This document shows positions 21,643 through 31,959 of a stretch of DNA of 64,000 nucleotides, one piece after another; the first letter of the stretch is position 1; each line of letters begins with the position of its first letter. Under the pieces are notes generated by a model that was given only the letters and a program-made list of their open reading frames with translations, had not been told where the DNA came from and did not search any database. The position numbers were made by a program, and so were the translations under genes. This DNA comes from Macrothele yani (taxonomy: Eukaryota; Arthropoda; Arachnida; Araneae; Macrothelidae). Location: NCBI GenBank assembly GCA_039090855.1, contig CM077012.1, forward strand, positions 142,820,541-142,884,540, given 5' to 3'.

Positions 21643-21765
21643 TCAAACTCCATCAGTTTCCTGTAAGCACATCTATGGTGGCTCTTTGGCATGTCTATCA
21701 CTCAGGGATCTCACCTGACTCTTACCCTGCACTTCGGCACAAATGTGGAGTCCCCTGCGCTGCAC

Positions 21766-22087
21766 CTTATAAGCCCCAAGGATTGTGATTGCAGCGCCGG
21801 TCTTGGGCGCACAGGCATGAGGAATCGCATGAAACTTTAATCATTTGTATGTCTGCCCTCTCCGTAGCTACTTGGCGAGTTTCGCATTAATCGCACGTTT
21901 TTTTCTTGGTGAGCAGATTTTTATAACTTATAAGCCCCAAGGATTGTGATTGCAGCGCCGGTCTTGGGCGCACAGGCATGAGGAATCGCATGAAACTTTA
22001 ATCATTTGTATGTCTGCCCTCTCCGTAGCTACTTGGCGAGTTTCGCATTAATCGCACGTTTTTTTCTTGGTGAGCAGATTTTTATAA
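21766..22087 (+). repeat. Perfect tandem duplication, 2 x 161 bp
   Basis: CTTATAAGCCCCAAGGATTG starts both copies, at 21766 and 21927; as far as I can read, the two copies are identical over all 161 bases and end in GAGCAGATTTTTATAAC next to the right TIR. Perfect identity inside a decayed transposon indicates a recent event or homogenisation. Confidence 0.92.
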
Positions 22088-22222
22088 CAATGAGTGTAAT
22101 TGGTAAATTTGGAGGAAATGTTTTGGCAAATAAGAATAAGAAAAGATTAATTGACTTATTGTATTCAGGCACTGAACTCATAACGCTATCTTAAGGCCCA
22201 AAAGAACTGGCACATTTACTTG

Positions 22223-22234
22223 GGGGGGGGGGGG
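22223..22234 (+). repeat. (G)12 homopolymer
   Basis: Twelve consecutive G about 20 bp before the mariner element; it is unusual in this AT-rich window. Confidence 0.8.
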
Positions 22235-22256
22235 TAAGGTAGAAATAGGGTAAGTA

Positions 22257-23524
22257 TTAGGTGTGCAACTTAATTCTCGGCCACAGGCACGACACGTTGA
22301 CAACAAATTATAGCAAATCAAATATGAACCTAATCAGGGAAACAATCCCCATCATGTTAGATACATTTGAGCCATCGGTCAGGGAGCTGCCGAATGCCAC
22401 TGCAGAAAAAAGAGGGCTGTTTTGAATTGATAAAGTCATCAATACGTGTGTGAACCTCCTCGACAGAAGTTAAGTGCGTATCACTCAGGTGATGTTGCAG
22501 AGAGTGAAAGAGGTGATAATCCGACGGGGCAAAGTCTGGAGAATACGCAGGGTGGGACAAAATCTCCCATCCCAGGTTGGTGATCGTGTTTAAAGTCATA
22601 TTCGCAGTGTGAGGACGAGCGTTATCCTGAAGCAACAGGACCGACCTTCTGCCCTTGCCCGTGTATGGCCTTTTTGCTTCCACTGTGTCACTCACACGAA
22701 TGAGTTGCTGACAATAACGCTCAGCATTGACTGTTTTACCAGGTTTGAGCAACTCATAGTGTATGACACTGCGCTGATCCCACCATATGCACAGCAACAA
22801 CTTCCTGGCATAGATATTCGGTGTGGCGGTACTGGTGGTAGGCTGACCTGAATAAACGCACGATTTGCGCCACGTAGGATTATCATAGAGGATCCACTTC
22901 TCATCACAGGTCAAAATCTTGTGGAGGATATCCTTCTTCTTGAATCTGGAGAGAAAGGACACAGCAACATAGTAGCGCCTAGACTTGTTTGCAGCTGTGA
23001 GCTGGTGGGGCACCTAACGGCCCTCCTTGTGAATCCATCCAAGCTTGTGCAGGTGCTTTGCAATGGCTTGCCATGTTACTCTAAGTTCCTGCGTGAGCTC
23101 TGACTGTGTGCGACAGGTATCTGCGTCCAACAGTTGTTCCAGTTCCTCATCGTCAACTTTTTGTGGCTGTCACGGACGTTCTGCATTACACAGATCGAAA
23201 TTTCCCTGCTTAAACCACTTCTTACACTACTGTAGGACACAGCAGCATCACCCAAAGCACCACAGATCATTTTCTGGGCTTTTGCAGCACTTTTTTCAGC
23301 TAAAACACGAACAGAAGGCAGTGCCTCAAATGTTGCTTCTCGAACGACATTGCTTTCATTGTCAACTTTCGTCCCTTCTGTCACTACAGCTGCGAGTGGT
23401 TACGGTTGCCTAAAAAGCTGTTGGATATCGCTGCAATCAGCCATTATCGCACACAGCTATTTGCATTTGCCGACGTTCTCTGATTGCTTGCGGTTAGGGG
23501 CAGAGAATTAAGTTGCACACCTAA
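22257..23524 (-). mobile_element. Mariner-family DNA transposon with intact TIRs
   Basis: Ends read TTAGGTGTGCAACTTAATTC on the left and the exact reverse complement on the right (at least 22 bp), flanked by TA duplications at 22255-22256 and 23525-23526. The length of 1268 bp is normal for mariner. Confidence 0.95.
22357..23443 (-). pseudogene. Mariner transposase (DD34D type), N-terminal half frameshifted
   Basis: The C-terminal 218 codons are open (23013-22357) and start at the end of the WVPHQL block. They contain ILTCDEKWILYDN (first D), LLLQDNARPHTA (second D) and YSPDFAPSDYHLF (third D, the mariner signature), so the catalytic core is intact. Upstream the HTH region is present (KMICGALGDAAVSYS; an ELEQLLD block near 23130) but needs several frame changes, and an early stop follows the start at 23443. 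The element is therefore non-autonomous. Confidence 0.9.
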
Positions 23525-24413
23525 TATAATACTATGTCACAGTGTATAGGTTACTAAGAAACACAATTAGGAACACTAAGTCTTTCAGAGGTTATAAAAT
23601 AAACAGTAGTATTTTTTTTTAATGAAGAATCTACTTTTTTTGAAGTCAGTTGTCAAGTAGTAAGAAATTATATTAAGATGCTTCAAAGTCAATAGAGTTA
23701 ATAATACAGAATTAAGGTAGGATTTCCCGAAATGCAATATATGCTGATAGTTATAGCAAAATAAAAAACACACCCAGTTAAAGCTTTGAGGTTGAGTGGC
23801 ACAGTGATAAAAGATAAGTTACTAGCAATGCAAGAAAAGCATATGGTGGGAAAGTATGTATGTATGGACATAAAAGTTAGAGCTTCTGTGTGGATATTTG
23901 ACAAGAGAAATGCTATCAAGAAAATGAAAAGAACTTACAGGTAGCAGTTAAGTTGTCTGCTGCAGGCCAGTAATCAAGATTACAAAACAGCTTGTCAAAA
24001 TAAAAAGTGGATCCATAACTACTACTTACAGTAGCAAAATACTGTTCTTCACATGTTTATACTAGCAATTTTAAGCAGAAGTCAACAGGTTCCTGGTAAT
24101 ATTAACATAAAGCTAACTACTAGTAGCAGAATCAAAAGGACTTACCCCAACTTTGAAAAGTAGGCCTACATCCATTGTCGTCCGGCTTCTTCTGCTAGTG
24201 ACAGAATATCAGCGGTCGATGAGACATATATCACAACGAACGGTAACAACGACCAATTGAGTAAAATGTGAATTAAACAGTATGAAACACAAGTATAAAA
24301 TGGTGAAATTCGAATGAAATGCGAACATTAAAATCTATTGAGAAGTAAAACCAACAAAGTTAAAAGATGAAAATGACAAAACCATGGAACCTATCTACAT
24401 TCTACCCATGTTA

Positions 24414-24464
24414 CCAGCATCTATACATGTTATGGCAAATATTATGCCTTCATCAGTGGAAGAG
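24414..24464 (-). ncRNA. Hammerhead-like motif in PLE-A end, GAA core lost
   Basis: Minus strand: CUUCCA, CUGAUGA (core intact), A, GGC, AU-rich loop, GCC, then AUA where GAA is expected, ACAUGU (palindromic stem III), A, UAG. The inverted copy at 28801-28851 keeps GAA but has CUGGUGA. A shared ancestor with both correct would fit the full consensus. Confidence 0.6.
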
Positions 24465-24561
24465 TTTACAAATGCCCAGTCCCCCGCAATCAACTCAGAT
24501 GTAATATGACATGCCTGTATGAAAGACAGTATGTTAACTTCATCGCATAAGCTATGAACGC

Positions 24562-25227
24562 TTATACCATATCACACAGTTCTTGTATAGCGCCATCTGT
24601 GGGGATTTTGCCGACGTATTCATCCTGTTGATCGACCAAGACAAGCAAGCAGTGTTTATCTGACTTCTGTTTAATCATACATTGATTTTCAGAATGTAAC
24701 AGGTATCTCCATGCGTGTGGAATATCGATGTGAGAATTACTGTTACAACACTTCCCTTTATATTTTTCAATAATTAAAGCCTCTGAAGTGAGAATTTGTT
24801 TACGAGATCGAAGTGATGTTAGAATTTTGACATTTTCCCAATCGGGTACAGCATTGTGTTCAATGCAATATTGAATAAGTGCTGTTTTGGGGCTTTTCTT
24901 TTCCCAATTGTATACATGTTCTTTTAAATGAGTAATAAGGCATCTCTTAGTACTACCTATGTACATAGAATCTTTTTGATTGGGGTACGTTATTATCGGG
25001 ATACAATATACGCCCGATTTATCGAAGATTGACTTGTTGTCATTATAGTTTAATAAGGCTCCATTATCGGTGATAGTTTCAGCCAAAAATATTTGATACT
25101 CTGCACATTCTCTCTTTAACAAATTGGTAATAGGTGGTAAAAAAGGAATTGATAAGTATGCTTTACATTCACTTTTTTTATGCAAAATTAAAGTTATTTT
25201 TGATATTGTTGTAATGGAATTAATCAA
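24562..25227 (-). CDS. PLE-A C-terminal GIY-YIG endonuclease domain
   Basis: This 221-codon open segment includes the thumb-end of the RT and then the nuclease: KSGVYCIPIITYP followed by SMYIGSTKRCLITHLKEHV, which is the GIY...YIG pair with the downstream Arg/His region. It continues TALIQYCIEHNAVPDWENVK and ILTSEALIIEKYK, containing the conserved E of the fold. In PLEs this domain nicks the target for primed reverse transcription. It is open here but separated from the RT by a frame break. Confidence 0.85.
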   Translation of the reverse strand: MINSITTISKITLILHKKSECKAYLSIPFLPPITNLLKRECAEYQIFLAETITDNGALLNYNDNKSIFDKSGVYCIPIITYPNQKDSMYIGSTKRCLITHLKEHVYNWEKKSPKTALIQYCIEHNAVPDWENVKILTSLRSRKQILTSEALIIEKYKGKCCNSNSHIDIPHAWRYLLHSENQCMIKQKSDKHCLLVLVDQQDEYVGKIPTDGAIQELCDMV

Positions 25228-25799
25228 TCTATCACTATAACCAAATGCTTCTGCAGTATTTCTGATCTACTGCAATTCAGCCTGTTCAAATTGTAAGGAA
25301 GAAGAATGTGTAATTGCTCTTTTGATATAGTAAGAAAAAGCAGCTGTTTTATATTTCCAGGGATGCCAAGAATCACATGGGATCGATGCTGGAACATAAG
25401 TTGGCTTTCTAAAAGCACTATATTCAATGGAATCATCATACCGGAATAAACTCAAATCCAAAAAATTTAGTTTGTTACAATTTCTTCTTCTAATGTGGTT
25501 CTAATAGTAGGATAAAAACTGTTAAATGCATTTATGAACTCATCAAGTTTGTCTCTAGAATGTCGCCAGAAGAGAAGAACGTCATCTACATAGCATAGGT
25601 ATAAACAAGGTGAGTTGAGGTTAGGTTGTTGGAAGATTGTTTTTTCAATATGCTGTAACACTACTTCCACCAACAAGCAGGAGAGTGGGGATCCCATGGG
25701 AGCTCCAAATGTTTGTTTATAAATTATCTCGTCACGTGAAAAATAATTGCTGTTAGTAATATATTTCAAAGACGAGATAATAATATACATAATATCTAA

Positions 25800-26310
25800 G
25801 GTATTTTACCTGATATTGTCAGAATATTTCTAACATTGTTTGCTCTGTGAGGCATGTGCTCCCGGCCCCGTTACGGACCTTTGGTTAGTTATAAAAAAAA
25901 AAAAATTGCCGAAATAAAACAGTTAGGTTATATATTTTCAGTTACACATTCACTCACTTGCACAATTGCACAATCAAATGTTTAAAATTTACTATTAATG
26001 AAAAGATTTTAGTAGAAAGAGTTATATTCATCGGGTCAGGAGACGTTTCACAAGGGGTTCGTTGTTACGGCGAGCGCTTTCTGCGGTGCTTTACCGCCAT
26101 CTTCGGGCCACTATTTCTACGCAAGGGTTCCTCGCGTGTGTGTAGTTTTGGAATTGCATGTCGGGAATCAATAGGAAGGTTTGCTGCCTGTATGTGTTAG
26201 GTGATTTGTTTCCAATGTGTCGCCATCTATGGGATGAGTTGGTAGGTATCAGTCGTAAGTATAATTCTATTGTGTGTCTGTATGTGTTAGGTGATTTGTT
26301 TCTAATATGT
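25800..26310 (-). mobile_element. Insertion in PLE-A RT: remnant of another PLE terminal repeat
   Basis: The ~500-bp block is not RT-coding, is more GC-rich (GGCGAGCGCTTTCTGCGGTG) and carries a hammerhead-like motif at 26069-26109, which marks PLE ends in this window. Near its right side the 37-bp string starting TGTATGTGTTAGGTGATTTG occurs at 26186 and again at 26280, where the second copy is PLE-A coding sequence. It could be a target duplication or a slippage product. Confidence 0.5.
26069..26109 (-). ncRNA. Hammerhead-like motif, nearly complete
   Basis: Minus-strand order: GGC (stem I), CCGAAGA (consensus CUGANGA with U to C at the second base), U, GGCGGU paired with ACCGCA, GAA, AGCGCU (self-complementary stem III), C, GCC (closing stem I). 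All pairing elements are present with a single core substitution. Confidence 0.55.
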
Positions 26311-27477
26311 CGCCACTTTCTTTCTCTTCAATTCCCTCTGTTGACAACTGCTGATTAATTAAATGAATTGCTTCATCTGTGGGAGTGTTTGGGTGAAGTG
26401 CTACTACATTGAGGCTAAACATAGTAAAGTTGAAATCTTGAATAGCTTGAATTTTATCTATTAACTCTATAGAATTAAATACCTTGTAAACATGGTTGTT
26501 ATATAAAGGTTTTAGGTACTGATAAATAGCCCTTTCTAAATTGATAGTTGGAATGACATTCTTGTTCACAATTAATCTAACAGGTTGATTTATTTTATGT
26601 GTTTTAATTTTACACAAGATATCAGTAGTACATGCACCAATGGGTGGGTAGGCTTTGCGTTTAATTTCAGTAGGCAGGTTACTATATTTCTCAATAGTAG
26701 ATACTTGCCTTATTATACCTTCGATGGGGTCTTTATTAATTTTCACTACCTTTAAATCCTCTATAGCTGTCTTCATTTTCTGTTGGTAGTCTTCTTTATT
26801 CAAGATAACAAGTTGTTTGTATTTGTTAGCCATGATGCATTTAATATTAGGGTTGTTCCTAAGTTCAAGTAACGTTTTCCGTTCATATTTAATAGGATCA
26901 TTGAGTTGTTGGTCATTCATTTTATTGTAATTTCTCATCATTCTATATATTACTGGATTTCTTTTACTAGCTGGTAACTCCTGTATAATGTTTTCAATTT
27001 GTGGAAGGATAATTTCTGGTTTTGGTTTATGCCTATTATATGCAAACTTGACTCCCCTATTCAATGTTTTCACTTGTAGCTCTGAATGCACATAGTTAGA
27101 TTCATTAATGAACATATTGTTATGAATAGGTATTTTGTTGTTTTTATGACATTTTCTGTTCTTCTCCTCAAGTAGGTTTTCAAACTTTTTTAAAAGTTTA
27201 TCACGAAGTCGTAAAATAAGACTATCCATAGTGGCATAAATTTTAATGAACTATATATTTAGCCTATTCACCTGTAAATTCAGAGCCATGTACTTATTAT
27301 ACAATCTGTAATTCTGAATACTCAGAATGTTCAAGTTCTTCCTTTTGTCCCTAATAATAGCACGAAGTCTTTTAACCTCACAAGTATTGATAATGTTCTT
27401 GTCCTTAGAGCTCAATGGCTTGCTTTTAACTCTCAAAAAACAGGGTGTCACATTATAGTTTTTACATAATGTCATAT

Positions 27478-27546
27478 CAGGCTGAGTAAAGAAGTAGAAC
27501 ACATGCATTTACATAATGCATGTGTTCCACTTTTTTACTCAGCCTG
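27478..27546. repeat. Snap-back hairpin at the 5' end of PLE-A
   Basis: Arms of about 31 bp (CAGGCTGAGTAAAGAAGTAG ... ATGCAT and its near-exact reverse complement, with one or two mismatches) surround TTACATA. The ATG of the N-terminal open frame lies in the hairpin. Confidence 0.8.
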
Positions 27547-27669
27547 ATACGAAACTTCTTAAAAGCCCCAATTTTAGTGATATCTGAATCCACTGTATAG
27601 TGTTCACCATTGGCATATCCATGAAATATAATTCACACAAAACGGCAAACCAATAGAACGTATTCAAAA

Positions 27670-29330
27670 TCACCAGTTAAGAAACATAACTAGAAATTCC
27701 TAAGTGCATAAATACACGTAGTAAATAATACGTGGCTAATGAAAATGAATCCATAACAACTACTACTTACAGTAGCAAAATACTGTTCTTCACGTGTTTA
27801 TACTAGCAATTTTAAGCAGGTCAACAGGTTTCTGGTAATATTAACATAATGCTAACTACTAGTAGCAGAAAATAATATTAACATAAAGCTAACTACTAGT
27901 AGCAGAAGGTAATATTAACATAAAGCTAACTACTAGTTTCATTCAGGCATGTATATCAAAAGAGCAATTACACATTCTTCTTCCTTACAATTTGAACAGG
28001 CTGAATTGCAGTAGATCAGGAATACTGCAGAAGCATTTGGTTATAGTGATAGATTGATTAATTCCATTACAACAATATCAAAAATAACTTTCAAATTTTG
28101 CATAAAAAAGTGAATGTAAAGCTTACTTATCAATTCCTTTTTTACCACCTATTACCAATTTGTTAAAGAGAGAATGTGCAGAGTATCAAATATTTTTGGC
28201 TGATACTATCACCGATAATGGAGCCTTATTAAACTATAATGACAACAAGTCAATCTTTGATAAATCGGGCGTATATTGTATCCCGATAATAACGCACCCC
28301 AATCAAAAAGATTCTATGTACATAGGTAGTAACTAAGAGATGCCTTATTACTCAATTAAAAGAACATGTATACGACTGGGAAAAGAAAAGCCCCAAAACA
28401 GCACTTATTCAATATTGCATTGAACACAATGCTGTACCCGATTGGTAAAATGTCAAAATTCTAACATCACTTCGATCTCATAAACAAATTCTCACTTCAT
28501 AAGCTTTAATTATTGAAAAATATAAAGGGAAGTGTTGTAACAGTAATTCACCTATCAATATTCCACACGCATAGAGATTCCTGTTACATTCTGAAAATCA
28601 ACGTATGATTAAACAGAAGTCAGATAAACACTGCTTGCTTGGCTTGGTCGATCAGCAGGACAAATACGTCAGCGCTACACAAGAACTGCGTGATAAGGTA
28701 TAAGAGTTCATAGCTTATGCAATGAAGTTAACATACTGTCTTTCATTCAGGCATGTCATATTACATCTGAGTTGATTGCGGGGTATTGGGCATTTGTGAA
28801 CTCTTCCACTGGTGAAGGCATAATATTTGCTGAAACATGTATGGATGCTGGTAGCATGGGTAGAATGTAGATAGGTTCCATGGTTTTGTCATTTTTCAAC
28901 TTTTAACTTTGTTGGTTTTACTTCTCAATAGATTTTAATGTTCGCATTTAATTCGAATTTCACTATTTTATACTTGTGTTTCATACCGTTTAATTCACAT
29001 TTTACTCAATTGGTCGTTGTTACCGTTTGTTGTGATATATGTCTTATCGACCCGCTGATATTGTCACTAGCAGAAGAAGCCGGACGACATTAGATGTAGG
29101 CCTACTTTTCAAAGTTGGGGTAAGTCCTTTTGATTCTGTTACTAGTAGTTAGCTTTATGTTAATATTACCAGGAACTTGTTGACTTCTGCTTAAAATTGC
29201 TAGTATAAACATGTGAAGAACAGTATTTTGCTACTGTAAGTAGTATTTATGGATTCACTTTCGTTAGCCACGTATTATTCACTACGTGCATTTATGCCCT
29301 TAGGACTTTCTAGTTATAAAAAGTGGAGTT
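27670..29330 (+). mobile_element. Inverted partial copy of PLE-A (GIY-YIG end and terminal repeats)
   Basis: From about 27950 to 28720 the plus strand repeats the minus-strand sequence of 25320-24560 with scattered changes. For example the GIY-YIG block has TTTGATAAATCGGGCGTATA at 28255, and there are in-frame stops at 28335 and near 28445. It continues through the 3' leader to the inverted terminal repeat ending near 29303. It also carries a direct copy of the terminal repeat at 27748-27937, in which a unit of about 35 bp (TAATATTAACATAAAGCTAA...) is present three times. Confidence 0.8.
28801..28851 (+). ncRNA. Hammerhead-like motif in inverted PLE-A copy, CUGANGA core mutated
   Basis: CUUCCA, CUGGUGA (A to G in the core), A, GGC, AU-rich loop, GCU, GAA, ACAUGU, A, UGG. 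Stem I CCA/UGG and the palindromic stem III are kept. The lesion differs from that in the other arm (24414-24464). Confidence 0.6.
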
Positions 29331-30025
29331 TTAGGAATGACCAAAAGAAGACATGCACAGATATCAAGAATTATTTGGAGAACAACTATCCAAATGCTTT
29401 AAAAGTATAGTATATGAAATAATCGTCACTTAATATTTCTGTTTCACACGTTATGTTGCTATGAAAGTCTACTGGCCAATATATAAAGTTTGACGGTGAA
29501 AATCTATGTGTCAATTAACCTCTATAGATAGAAATTATGAACTCAGCATATTTATGCTCACCACTTCAAATCTACCTCGCCTTCCATCATCATGTCAGTA
29601 GAATTTTCAGTTCCTCTGGTTCTTTGTCTTTCACAGAAAGATTAGGCCTATGTGGTTAGGGCCATCATTTCAAGTCCGTTCTACCATCTGTCTGTACTTG
29701 GGGAGCCCTTTGTACATGAGTATCGGTATGTGCAAATTCCGTCATCATTCACAAAATCATATAGATGCACAATAAGTGAAAGATATACGATGGAAATGAA
29801 AGATATATGAACAATATACAATGGCAATAGGACTATAATGAAATGGAATGATTCAAACACAAAGAAAAAACGGCTTCGAATTTAACATTAAAACACTCAC
29901 CAAAGTTAAAACCATAATCAAAAAATGATGGAATAAAACCAAACGAAGTCATCACCTTAAAACATGTGAGAAAAAAACAAAGGATTGACACAACATTGTC
30001 GCCGCCTTATCGCCTCGTCGACATT

Positions 30026-30070
30026 CCCGACACGTTTCGGCTTACATACTTCGCGGCCATTCTCAAGGTT
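30026..30070 (-). ncRNA. Degenerate hammerhead-like motif (PLE-B left arm)
   Basis: Order CC, UUGAGAA, U, GGC, loop, GCC, GAA, ACGUGU, C, GGG. Stem II and the GAA box are clear, but two positions of the CUGANGA core are changed. A similar motif with GCU/GAA/ACACGU lies in the right arm near 30550-30602. Confidence 0.4.
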
Positions 30071-30276
30071 GCAGGCCATGTTAACTCTGTGCTGAACACT
30101 AAGGTCTATCTCATCCTTCTGCTAATGTCACCCTTACTTCATCAGTTATCTTGTATGTCACGTATGTTGGAGGTGCCGCCATCTGGTGTTCGTCTGGCTC
30201 CTAACCTATGTTGGTATGCAGTCTTTGATTGTTTAGCATGGATGGATCGATGTTTTTCATGCTCAATCATATTCTT

Positions 30277-30597
30277 TCATGCGCTGGATAATTCAACTGG
30301 TGTATTTGAATAACCATTGTTCCTTTTAGTATTTTCGATCAATACAGCCTCGGCAGTAAGAATCTTTCTGTGGGTGTTATGAGATGTTAACAGTTTTATG
30401 TTGTCCCAATTGGGGATAGCACTATTATCTTGACAGTACTGAATTAGAGATGTTCGTGTTTCATTCTTTATCCAATTACTAAGATGTTCCTTCAATCGAG
30501 AATTTATATATTTTTTTGTGCTGTCAATAGTGTTCATCACAGAGTTAGCATCGCCTGCAACCTTGAGAATGGCTGTGAAGTATGCGAGCTGAAACAC
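30277..30597 (-). pseudogene. GIY-YIG endonuclease fragment of PLE-B
   Basis: Minus-strand reading contains STKKYINSRLKEHLSNWIKN, SLIQYCQDNSAIPNWDNIKL and RKILTAEAVLIE, collinear with the second half of the PLE-A and PLE-D nuclease domains. The GIY and YIG strands themselves are missing. The open frame is fused at its start to terminal-repeat sequence. Confidence 0.75.
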
Positions 30598-31959
30598 GTC
30601 GGGAATGTCGACGAGGCAATAAAGCGGCGAAGGTGTTGTGTCAATCCTTTGTTTTTTCGCACATGTTTTAAGGTGATGACTTCGTTTGGTTTTATTCCAT
30701 CATTTTTCGATTATGGTTTTAACTTTGGCGAGTGTTTTAATGTTAAATTCGAAGCCGTTTTTTCTTTGTGTTTGAATCATTCCATTATAGTCCTATTGCC
30801 ATTGTATATTGTTCATATATCTTTCATTTCCATCGTATATCTTTCACTTATTGTGCATCTCTATGATTTTGTGAATGATGACGGAATTTGCACATACCGA
30901 TACTCATGTACAAAGGGCTCCCCAAGTACAGACAGATGGTAGAACGGACTTGAAATGATGGCCCTAACCACATAGGCCTAATCTTTCTGTGAAAGACAAA
31001 GAACCAAAGGAATTGAAAATTCTACTGACATGATGATGGAAGGCGAGGTAGATTTGAAGAGGTGAGCATAAATATGCTGAGTTTGTAATTTCTATCTATA
31101 CAAGTTAACTGACACATAGATTTTCACCATCGAACATTATATATTGGCCAGTCAAACTTTCATAGCAACTTAACGTGCGAAACAGAAACATTAAAAAATA
31201 TCAGACGATTATTTCATATACTATATCTATATTCTACGTATAACTTCATAATTTGGTTAAATACCATAATGTGAATCTTGTTTTAAAATTGTTTTGAAGT
31301 CTTATCAAATATATGAGAAAGATCAGAAACAGAGTTTAGTTGAAAAAGATGGGAAGCTTGTTTTATCAGCTTAATAAGTTACACTGAATGAACAAAATTA
31401 AAATTTTGAAGACCTGCTGAATGAAAATCCAAGAAGTAGTAAACAAGTACCTAATGATGACAGAAATAATATTGATGATAGCCAGATGGAAGAACCACTG
31501 AATTTCATGAAGTAGATGCTGCTGTTTTGCCACCTGAAATGAGGCAAAGCTATTATTGCAGATGAGGAAACTACTTTTGAAAAGATGTTAGCTACAATTA
31601 CAACTTCATTAAAGTAGTGCACTACAAATAAAATTACTTTCTCCTAAAAGTAGTTAAAAATTACTTTCTTCTGTGAATACAACCACATACATAAAAAATT
31701 TTGCACAGGAGGAATGAATGTATTTATTAATCTGAGGAGTTTTCAGATGCCAGTCATAGTAAATCAAAAGCATTGGAACGTAATTAATTTCATTTGAAAT
31801 TAAAAGACTTGAGTACATACATACATACACATACATATCATTAAGCTGTTCTCTGATATTCAGATGTTAGCTCCACAAAGAAAGACCATCTATCAAGTAA
31901 ACATTTAACTGATAGAACTAGAATTTACTTACTGCTGGTGTATCAAATGTCTCCATTTA

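Larger units (their letters stand above)
20525..22096 (-). mobile_element. Tc1-like DNA transposon, 1.57 kb
   Basis: The left end reads CACTCATTGTCATAAAAATC and the right end, reverse-complemented, CACTCATTGTTATAAAAATC; TA flanks both sides (20523-20524, 22097-22098). It is longer than the other Tc1 elements here because its right, transposase-5' side carries a 161-bp duplication at 21766-22087. Confidence 0.92.
25223..27508 (-). pseudogene. PLE-A reverse transcriptase, interrupted
   Basis: 27508-27251 encodes a basic N-terminal region (KRLRAIIRDKRKNLNILSIQ) and ends in a stop just before the next frame. 27229-26267 encodes the RT fingers (KYKQLVILNKEDYQQKM, AYPPIGACTTDILCKIKTH). An insertion then breaks the frame. 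25790-25467 resumes with FGAPMGSPLSCLLVEVVL and LYLCYVDDVLLFWR, the catalytic YVDD box, followed by two short overlapping frames to 25223. The catalytic residues survive but at least four breaks and the insertion inactivate it. Confidence 0.88.
24010..27546 (-). mobile_element. PLE-A: canonical Penelope-like element (RT then GIY-YIG)
   Basis: On the minus strand the order is N-terminal region (27508), RT (27229 to 25467) and GIY-YIG endonuclease (25227-24562), the canonical PLE arrangement. A ~125-bp terminal repeat (CCATAACTACTACTTACAGT ... CTACTAGTAGCAGAA) occurs in direct orientation at 24012-24130 and 27750-27870, as expected of PLE pseudo-LTRs. A third, inverted copy at about 29130-29255 belongs to a partial inverted copy of the element. 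Another insertion (about 25800-26310) interrupts the RT. Confidence 0.88.
29400..31215. mobile_element. PLE-B: palindromic Penelope-like remnant
   Basis: Left arm about 29420-30105 and right arm about 30530-31210 are inverted copies of ~680 bp with roughly 95% identity, surrounding a short GIY-YIG fragment. Arms carry a GACATTCCCGACACGTTTCG block or its degraded equivalent, typical of PLE ends. No RT remains. Confidence 0.75.

Noticed and set aside
31380..31625. Plus-strand acidic coding fragment (DLLNENPRSSKQVPNDDRNN)
   Set aside because: It runs for a few dozen codons with two stops and no recognisable domain; it could be a transposase remnant, but I cannot support one.
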